In this document: in pieces, positions 37,556-42,896 of the stretch
Layout of the letters: the number at the start of each line of letters is the position of its first letter
Position numbering within the stretch: position 1 is the stretch's first letter
Source: Hydrogenophaga sp.
Lineage (GTDB): Bacteria; Pseudomonadota; Gammaproteobacteria; Burkholderiales; Burkholderiaceae_C
Assembly: GCA_025458915.1 (NCBI GenBank)
Contig: JALORL010000006.1
Location: 1-42,896 of the forward strand
DNA length: 42,896 nucleotides
Reading direction: 5' to 3'
Translations under genes and position numbers: made by a program
Notes under the pieces: generated by a model
Seen by the model: the letters and a program-made list of their open reading frames with translations, nothing else
What the model was told of the DNA's origin: nothing
Database searches by the model: none

Positions 37556-38590
37556 ATGTGGAAGCGGCGTGGAGTGCTGGGTGCAGGCCTTGGTCTCATG
37601 GGCGCGGGATTGACGGATCTGTTCGCGCAGCCATCGGGCAGCACTCCGAAAATTGTCATCGCGGTCGAACAGAAGTCTGATTTCTGTGTGCTTCCCCTGA
37701 CGATTGCCGAGCGCAAAGGCTACTTTGCTGCTGAAGGAATCGACGTCACCGTGCGCGAATGGCCGCAACCCGGCGCGGCCTTGCAGGCGGTTCAAACCGG
37801 TGCAGCGCAGGTTCTTTCCGGGGCCTATCGCCACGCGCTGGAGCAGCCGGTGAAAGGGCAGCCCCTGGTGGCCTTCGTGCTTCAAGGGAGAACGCCACAA
37901 CTGGTACTCGGTGTTTCGCAAAAGTCCATTCCCCATTTCAAGGGCCTGCGCGATTTGCGGGGTCGTCGTGTCGGGGTGACGGGCATGCAGTCGGCCTCGC
38001 ACAGGGTTGCCAAACTGTTGCTTGGGCAGGCGGGTCTGGCAGTTCCCAACGAGGTTCAGTATCTCGGTCTGTCTTCCCCCACCGAAGCGGTGACGGCGTT
38101 TCACTCCGGTGACATCGATGCCATCTGTTTTGATGAGCCAGTCATCACGTTGCTGGAACAGAGCGGCGCCCTGCGCGTGGTGGCTGACACCCGGACCGTG
38201 CGGGGATGCGCCGAGGTGTTTGGCGGCCCGATGCCGGCGGGGTGCCTCAGTGCTCCGGCAGATTTTGTGAACGACCAGGAGATGGTGTGTCAAGCCCTTG
38301 CCCACGCGATGGTTCATGCGCTGAAATGGCTGCAGACTGCCGGTCCTTCGGACATCATCAAGACGGTACCGGAGCCGTTCTTCATGGGCGATCGCGCGCT
38401 CTACCTGGCCGCGTTCAGCCGGGCGCGTGAAGCCTGGACGCCGGACGGCTTGATGCCACCGCTCGGGCCGGAAACCGCCGCCCGGGTGTGGTTGGGCGAA
38501 TCCCCCAAAAGGTCTGGGGAGCGATTGAACCTCTCCAGGACCTACACGAACGCATTTGCCCGACGGGCCAAGCTGCGCTTCAAGGCCTGA
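37556..38590 (+). CDS. Orphan ABC-type substrate-binding protein (NMT1/SsuA-like)
   Basis: The 344-residue protein begins MWKRRGVLGAGLGLMGAGLTDLFAQ, a twin-arginine-like export signal. The mature part starts IVIAVEQKSDFCVLPLTIAERKGYFAAEGIDVTV, typical of NMT1/THI5-like binding proteins for nitrate, sulfonates, taurine or pyrimidine-like ligands. RDLRGRRVGVTGMQSASHR and GDIDAICFDEPVITLL follow the same pattern. The ATG follows GAAGGGAAG. No permease or ATPase gene lies next to it, so its partner is encoded elsewhere or is lost. The ligand is unknown. Confidence 0.82.
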   Translation: MWKRRGVLGAGLGLMGAGLTDLFAQPSGSTPKIVIAVEQKSDFCVLPLTIAERKGYFAAEGIDVTVREWPQPGAALQAVQTGAAQVLSGAYRHALEQPVKGQPLVAFVLQGRTPQLVLGVSQKSIPHFKGLRDLRGRRVGVTGMQSASHRVAKLLLGQAGLAVPNEVQYLGLSSPTEAVTAFHSGDIDAICFDEPVITLLEQSGALRVVADTRTVRGCAEVFGGPMPAGCLSAPADFVNDQEMVCQALAHAMVHALKWLQTAGPSDIIKTVPEPFFMGDRALYLAAFSRAREAWTPDGLMPPLGPETAARVWLGESPKRSGERLNLSRTYTNAFARRAKLRFKA

Positions 38591-38657
38591 ATGTTCCGCC
38601 GGATACCGCCCGGGTTTTTTCAGGGCTTGCGCGTGTGCGCCAGCCGCATGGCCGGAA

Positions 38658-40307
38658 TCAGCCGGGCGGGCGTTTGCTGCCCGAAGCGGACTTCTTGCCG
38701 GGCGACGCGGCCGGCTTGCGGCTGTTGCCGGCTTTGCCAGCGGTACGCGCCACCGCCGCCTTTTTCGTGCCTGGCCGGGATTTCGCCACCGCGCTGGAAG
38801 CGCGCTGCGGCAACATCAGCGTGATTCGCTGTCCTGGCTTGAGCCGGGCGTTCACGCTGAGCTTGTTCCAGCCGGCCGCACTCACCGCACTGACGCCATA
38901 GCGGCGCGCCAACTGGGCCAGGCTCTCGCCCTTGCGGGCCTGCACCACAGTGCGCCGCAAAAGGGTTTCGGGTTGCAGCGCCAGCTGGCCATTGTCGGCC
39001 ACATGCTCGGGCACATCGCGGTCGCGCTGTTCGGTGCGTGGCACAAGCAATGTGGAACCCGCCCGCACCATCATGCGCGGCGGAATGGCGTTGACGCGCC
39101 GCAGTTCGCCTTCGCTCATACCCACCCTCTGTGCGGCCTGGGCCGGGGACATGGTGGTAGGCACCACCCAGGCAGTCCAGCTGGCGAGGGGACCGGCGTG
39201 GGTCTTGAGCCGGTTCTCGAAGATGGCGGCGTTGTCCCAAGGCAGCAGGATGTTGGGTGTCCCGGCCGCCATCACCACCGGGCGGTTGAGGGAAGGATTG
39301 AGCGCCTTGAAGTCGTCGAGGTCCACTTCGGCGAGGTTGGCGATGACCTCGACGTCCATGTCGCGATCGATGGTGACCGTGTCAAAGAAGGGGTGGTTGC
39401 CGATGGGAGGCAGACTGACATTGAAGCGGTCGGGCTGGGCCACGATGTTCTTCACCGCCTGCAGCTTGGGCACGTATTCCCGGGTTTCGTAAGGCATGGA
39501 CAGCGCGGTGTAGCTGGTTGGCAGTCCCTCCTTCTGGTTGCGGGTGATGGCACGGTTCACGTTGCCCTGGCCCCAGTTGTAGGCGGCGAGCGCCAGGTGC
39601 CAGTCGCCGAAGCGGCCGTGCAGTTGCTCCAGGTAGTCCAGCGCAGCCCGGGTGGAGGCCAGCACATCGCGGCGGTCGTCGCGAAAGGCGTTCTGTTTCA
39701 GGTCGAACGACTGGCCGGTGGCGGGCATGAACTGCCACATGCCGGCAGCCCGCGCACTCGACACCGCCCGCGGGTTGAAGGCACTCTCGATGAAAGGCAG
39801 CAGCGCCAGTTCCATGGGAAGGTTGCGGCGCTCGATTTCCTCAACGATATGGAACAGGTATTTGCGCGACCGGTCGGTCATGCGGAAGATGTAGTCCGGC
39901 CGGCTGGCGTACCACTGCTCCCGGTCGGCCACCAGCGGATTTTCGAGATCCTTGAGAGCGAAACCACGCCGTATGCGGTCCCAGATGTCGGCCGGTGCAG
40001 CCAGTTCGGCCACTGCCGGTGTTGCTTCGCTGGTGACCATGGGAATGGCACTCAGGGGCGCGTTGTAAACCACGGGGGGCAGCGGAGCAGCAGGTGCTGT
40101 GGCGGCCACCGCGGGCGCGACACCGGCGGTATCTGCCGGAGGAACGGTGCTGCAACCGGCCAGAGCGAGGCTGAACACCAAGGCCAGCCAACCGCTCAGG
40201 CGCGGCAGCCCGGAAGCCTGCGTGCCTGTCTCGGAAGCCGGGATGTTGGACAAGGCCTGGGGTGTTTGAGAACGCAAGGGGCGGAAATTCAAAATCGGTT
40301 CTTCCAT
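38658..40307 (-). CDS. mltD: Membrane-bound lytic murein transglycosylase D with LysM and basic tail
   Basis: ATG 40307 gives a 549-residue protein with a lipoprotein signal (LVFSLALAGC). The SLT domain at about residues 120-240 has the catalytic ELALLPFIESAFNP and ARAAGMWQFMPATG motifs and then ALAAYNWGQGNV. Later LysM-like repeats appear (QRVGMSEGELRRVNAIPPRMMVRAGSTLLVP and ARKGESLAQLARRYGVSAVSAAGWNKL), which bind peptidoglycan. The last 46 residues are Lys/Ser/Ala/Gly-rich and basic. The enzyme cleaves glycan strands in the periplasm. Its first 19 bases overlap the end of gloB, indicating coupling. The longer ORF upstream is not needed. Confidence 0.93.
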   Translation of the reverse strand: MEEPILNFRPLRSQTPQALSNIPASETGTQASGLPRLSGWLALVFSLALAGCSTVPPADTAGVAPAVAATAPAAPLPPVVYNAPLSAIPMVTSEATPAVAELAAPADIWDRIRRGFALKDLENPLVADREQWYASRPDYIFRMTDRSRKYLFHIVEEIERRNLPMELALLPFIESAFNPRAVSSARAAGMWQFMPATGQSFDLKQNAFRDDRRDVLASTRAALDYLEQLHGRFGDWHLALAAYNWGQGNVNRAITRNQKEGLPTSYTALSMPYETREYVPKLQAVKNIVAQPDRFNVSLPPIGNHPFFDTVTIDRDMDVEVIANLAEVDLDDFKALNPSLNRPVVMAAGTPNILLPWDNAAIFENRLKTHAGPLASWTAWVVPTTMSPAQAAQRVGMSEGELRRVNAIPPRMMVRAGSTLLVPRTEQRDRDVPEHVADNGQLALQPETLLRRTVVQARKGESLAQLARRYGVSAVSAAGWNKLSVNARLKPGQRITLMLPQRASSAVAKSRPGTKKAAVARTAGKAGNSRKPAASPGKKSASGSKRPPG

Positions 40308-41059
40308 TCGCGAAGGGCTGCGAACACCGCTTCCGGATCGGTACTTGGCTCGGCCATCTGGGACTGTGCCGACGCGATGACCGGCGGCTGCCCGGAGCGC
40401 AGAAACGGATTGATCTGTCGCTCCCGTGCAATGGAGCTGGGCAGCGTGGGAAAGTTCTGCGCGCGCAGACGAACGCATTCGGTGTTGTACTGCACAAGGG
40501 CTTCGTTGCCGGGCTCGACCGCCAGGGCGAACTTCAGGTTCGACAGGGTGTACTCGTGTGTGCAGCACACCCGCGTGGGACCCGGCAGGCTGGCAAGCCG
40601 GTTCAGCGATGCCAGCATTTGCCCGGGCGTGCCTTCAAACAGGCGGCCGCAGCCACCGGAGAACAGGGTATCGCCGCAGAACACTGCAGGCAGGTCATCC
40701 AGGTCGGCGCAGTAATACGCTATGTGGCCTGCAGTGTGACCCGGCACTTCAAGCACCTCGAATCTCAGGCCCAGCGCCTCGATCTGGTCGCCATCGCCCA
40801 CGCGCTGCAGGGGTTCCGGCATCCGTTCGTTGCGGGGGCCCACGACGCGGGCACCGGTGGACTCCCGCAGGGCTGCCACGCCACCGGTGTGATCCGGGTG
40901 GTGGTGGGTGATGAGGATGGTGTCGAGAACGGCACCATGCTGGTCCAGCCAGCCGAGCACGCCGGCAGCCTCTCCCGGATCCACGACCAACACCCGGCGT
41001 TTGTGGTGGAGCAGCCAGATGTAGTTGTCGGAAAAGGCGGGTAGCGGGATGAGTTCCAT
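40289..41059 (-). CDS. gloB: Hydroxyacylglutathione hydrolase (glyoxalase II)
   Basis: ATG 41059 starts MELIPLPAFSDNYIWLL, the normal GloB N-terminus. The metallo-beta-lactamase metal motif is ITHHHPDHTGG, with VPGHTAGHIAYY, FCGDTLFSGGCGRLFEG and CTHEYTLSNLKFAL supplying further ligands and glutathione contacts. The enzyme hydrolyses S-D-lactoylglutathione in methylglyoxal detoxification. It is 256 residues, a normal length. It overlaps mltD at its 3' end and is divergent from the methyltransferase gene. Confidence 0.96.
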   Translation of the reverse strand: MELIPLPAFSDNYIWLLHHKRRVLVVDPGEAAGVLGWLDQHGAVLDTILITHHHPDHTGGVAALRESTGARVVGPRNERMPEPLQRVGDGDQIEALGLRFEVLEVPGHTAGHIAYYCADLDDLPAVFCGDTLFSGGCGRLFEGTPGQMLASLNRLASLPGPTRVCCTHEYTLSNLKFALAVEPGNEALVQYNTECVRLRAQNFPTLPSSIARERQINPFLRSGQPPVIASAQSQMAEPSTDPEAVFAALREWKNRF

Positions 41060-41178
41060 TCGGGTGCCTGGCCTTTTGGGGGGACTTGGGAGGACGTGTA
41101 GAGTTCGCTCCACCAAGTTTGCGCCTGATTGGCTCCTGGTCGGGAGCGGGGCGCGGGCAGGATGTGCTGCGCCCCGAA

Positions 41179-41997
41179 ATGTCCTCGGAAATTATAGGTC
41201 TGCCGGAATGGCTCCAGACCCCCCCAGGTCAGTACCTGCTCGCGTGGGAGCAGGCGCAGTTCGACCTTGCGGTCACCGACCTCTTTGGCTTCAATGCCTT
41301 GCAACTGGGCTTGCCCGAAGTGGATGCATTGCGGGCGAACCGCATGCCGCACCGCTGGCTGGCGCTTCCTGAAGAAGAGGCCGCACTGTCGCTCGCCAGC
41401 GGGCGTGTACCCGGGGCGAGCATGCGCCCGGCCGTGGCGCTCTACACCGACTCTGCGGCTCTGCCATTTCCGCCCGCCAGTCTGGATCTCGTGGTGCTGC
41501 CCCACACCCTGGAAATGAGCGCCGACCCGCACCACGTGCTGCGCGAAGTGGAGCGGGTGCTGGTTCCGGAAGGACGGGTGGTGATCTCGGGGCTGAATCC
41601 GGCGAGCCTGTGGGGATTTCGCCAGGGTCGTGGGCATGTGGCCAGTCGGGTGGGCGTGTCCGCTTTCGGCGCTTCGGAGCTGTACCTGCCGGAGGTGGGT
41701 GACTTCATCGGTCCGTGGCGTCTGCGCGACTGGCTGCGCCTGCTGAGCTTTGAAGTAGAGTCCGACCGGTACGGCTGTTACAGGCCGGCGGTGCGCACCG
41801 AGAAATGGTTGCAGCGCATGGCTTGGCTCGACGGCTGGGGCGCGCGCTGGTGGCCGGTGCTGGGTGCTGTCTATTTTGTGGTGGCGGTCAAGAAGGTGCG
41901 TGGCATGAAGCTGCTGGGCCCCGCCTGGAAACCCCGACGCGCCAGTGCCACGGCTCCGGTGCCGGCTGTGAACAGCCGGTCGGTGTCGGTGCGTTGA
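41179..41997 (+). CDS. SAM-dependent methyltransferase, type 11-like
   Basis: The 272-residue protein lacks a clear glycine-rich motif I: the place corresponds to DLFGFNALQLGLPEVDAL, which is degenerate. It keeps the later motifs, SLDLVVLPHTLEMSADPHHVLREVERVLVPEGRVVISGLNP, in the type 11 pattern. In many Burkholderiales this gene lies between gloB and rnhA, as here. ATG 41179 gives MSSEIIGLPEWLQTPPGQYLLAWEQAQ; the ORF extends upstream to 41086 with a less likely start. The substrate is unknown. Confidence 0.82.
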   Translation: MSSEIIGLPEWLQTPPGQYLLAWEQAQFDLAVTDLFGFNALQLGLPEVDALRANRMPHRWLALPEEEAALSLASGRVPGASMRPAVALYTDSAALPFPPASLDLVVLPHTLEMSADPHHVLREVERVLVPEGRVVISGLNPASLWGFRQGRGHVASRVGVSAFGASELYLPEVGDFIGPWRLRDWLRLLSFEVESDRYGCYRPAVRTEKWLQRMAWLDGWGARWWPVLGAVYFVVAVKKVRGMKLLGPAWKPRRASATAPVPAVNSRSVSVR

Positions 41998-42006
41998 GTG
42001 GCAGAT

Positions 42007-42041
42007 GCGCGGCTTGACGGTGCCTGCACCGCCAGCCGCGC
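42007..42041 (+). repeat. Imperfect inverted repeat (long hairpin) between the methyltransferase gene and rnhA
   Basis: GCGCGGC (42007-42013) and GCCGCGC (42035-42041) pair perfectly, and CGGTG/CACCG extend the stem inside. There is no T run after it, so it could be a Rho-type mRNA end, an mRNA stabiliser or a protein site. Confidence 0.5.
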
Positions 42042-42070
42042 CTGGTACATCCCCATTCTTTCCCTTGATC

Positions 42071-42075
42071 AGGAG
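42071..42075 (+). promoter_or_regulatory. Ribosome binding site for the TTG start of rnhA
   Basis: AGGAG lies eight bases before TTG 42084, which begins the conserved [20 protein letters not shown]. Confidence 0.65.
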
Positions 42076-42083
42076 ATCGTGTT

Positions 42084-42518
42084 TTGAATCAGGTGGTGAT
42101 CTACACCGACGGGGCCTGCAAGGGCAATCCCGGTCCCGGCGGCTGGGGCGTTTACCTGCGCTCTGGCGAGTTTGAGAAGGAACTGTGGGGCGGCGAGCGC
42201 GTGACCACCAACAACCGCATGGAACTGATGGCCGTGATCGAGGCACTGCGCGCGCTCAAGCGGCCTTGCCATGTGGCGCTGTACCTCGACAGCGAGTACG
42301 TGCGCAAGGGCATCACCGAATGGATCCATGGCTGGAAGACCAAGGGATGGAAAACCGCCTCAAAGCAACCGGTCAAGAATGCGGACCTCTGGCAGCGGCT
42401 GGACGCCCTGGTGCATGGAGGCGTGCACCAGATCGAATGGCACTGGGTGAAGGGACATGCCGGCGATCCCGGCAACGAGCGCGCGGACGCGCTGGCCAAT
42501 CGGGGCGTTCCGGGCTAG
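42084..42518 (+). CDS. rnhA: Ribonuclease HI
   Basis: The 144-residue protein has the four acidic catalytic positions in [13 protein letters not shown] (Asp near 9), [11 protein letters not shown] (Glu near 47), [12 protein letters not shown] (Asp near 69) and NERADALAN (Asp near 136), with the basic handle [24 protein letters not shown]. It degrades RNA in RNA-DNA hybrids. The TTG start is supported by AGGAG. It follows the methyltransferase gene after 86 bases that contain a strong hairpin. Confidence 0.96.
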   Translation: MNQVVIYTDGACKGNPGPGGWGVYLRSGEFEKELWGGERVTTNNRMELMAVIEALRALKRPCHVALYLDSEYVRKGITEWIHGWKTKGWKTASKQPVKNADLWQRLDALVHGGVHQIEWHWVKGHAGDPGNERADALANRGVPG

Positions 42519-42645
42519 GGCCCGCTCAACCCTGTACTGTTTCAGCTGGCTGTTGGGCCCTGGGCCCGACCCTACATCTCGATCGCTTAGCCCCGTTGGT
42601 CGTTTTGCGACGATTCGGTCACTGTTGATCCAACCCACCGAAGTC

Positions 42646-42896
42646 ATGGCCCAGAAACCTTTGATCGTTGCGCTGGCGGTCGCCGGCATTGCTCTGGCAA
42701 CCGCGGGGGCCTGGTGGATACAGAACCGCGGGGCTCCTGCTGTGGCCGCGGTCGGCAGCCCGGCAGCCCGCGCACCCGCTGCCAGTGCCCCGACTCCGGT
42801 TGCCGCGAGGGGGGCGGGTGGCGCATCGATGCCCAGCGTGGAGGTTGCCCGCGTGGAAAGCGTGCGCCTGCAAGACGATGCGCAGGCCGTGGGAAC
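42646..42896 (+). CDS. RND/HlyD-type periplasmic adaptor protein, cut by the window end
   Basis: No full ORF is in the track because the gene runs off the window. ATG 42646 starts MAQKPLIVALAVAGIALATAGAWWIQNRG, a membrane anchor or signal segment. An Ala/Pro-rich linker follows, and then SVEVARVESVRLQDDAQAVGT, the first strands of membrane-fusion adaptor proteins of RND efflux pumps. Its direction suggests that a transporter gene follows outside the window. The family call rests on about 84 residues. Confidence 0.65.
   Translation, partial: MAQKPLIVALAVAGIALATAGAWWIQNRGAPAVAAVGSPAARAPAASAPTPVAARGAGGASMPSVEVARVESVRLQDDAQAVG

Noticed and set aside
40765-42246. 493-aa minus-strand ORF across gloB, the methyltransferase gene and rnhA
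   Set aside because: It crosses three genes with clear motifs and has no family features.
42550-42572. GTTGGGCCCTGGGCCCGAC palindrome after rnhA as a terminator
   Set aside because: The stem is plausible but there is no T run and the loop is cramped; left unassigned.

Overview
The window is GC-rich chromosomal DNA, densely coding on both strands, with short intergenic gaps. Protein sequences and gene order point to a betaproteobacterium of the order Burkholderiales, probably Comamonadaceae; a Hydrogenophaga-like genus is my best guess, by recall and not by search. Supporting signs are bolA-ppiC, dnaX-ybaB-recR with a 4.5S RNA gene head to head with dnaX, gloB-methyltransferase-rnhA, rlmE-ftsH-folP, a polyhydroxyalkanoate (PHA) depolymerase and a methylmalonyl-CoA-type carboxylase locus. 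I see no phage, insertion sequence, CRISPR array, tRNA or rRNA.

Layout. 1-1650: 3' part of a biotin-dependent acyl-CoA carboxylase and a VOC (epimerase-like) gene, closed by a terminator. 1670-4746: a cupin remnant, a small unknown gene and a chemotaxis receptor gene with a broken frame. 4748-8314 (minus): RnfB-like ferredoxin, PHA depolymerase with a basic tail and a PhaR-like promoter box, and an aromatic/aspartate aminotransferase with its terminator. 8460-11385: LhgO-like oxidase, pyrD and rpiA. 11433-14257 (minus): a DUF4124-glutaredoxin protein and oligopeptidase A, the latter with a good sigma-32-like promoter. 14349-18495: yhbY, rlmE, ftsH, folP. 18568-24276: purL, a DUF808 membrane protein and a hemerythrin-domain gene with an FNR-like box. 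24289-29476: rlhA, then an alpha/beta hydrolase, a secreted Sel1-like protein and a membrane acyltransferase. 29508-33019 (minus): class III aminotransferase, ppiC, bolA and a VC0807-type membrane protein. 33202-37429: a TerB/DUF697 protein, ffs (minus), dnaX, ybaB and recR. 37556-42896: an orphan substrate-binding protein, mltD and gloB (minus), a methyltransferase, rnhA and the start of an RND-type periplasmic adaptor.

Most of the window is core metabolism and maintenance: pyrimidine, purine, folate and pentose-phosphate steps, rRNA modification, proteolysis, DNA replication and repair, and cell-wall turnover. I found no convincing new multi-gene system. The points most worth following are an A9 slippery run in dnaX whose two alternative frames both stop within a few codons, a receptor with a C-terminal Cache-like domain and an internal lesion, a PHA depolymerase with a nucleoid-binding-like tail and a PhaR-like operator, an FNR-like box placed near -41.5 of a hemerythrin gene, and a heat-shock-type promoter before oligopeptidase A.
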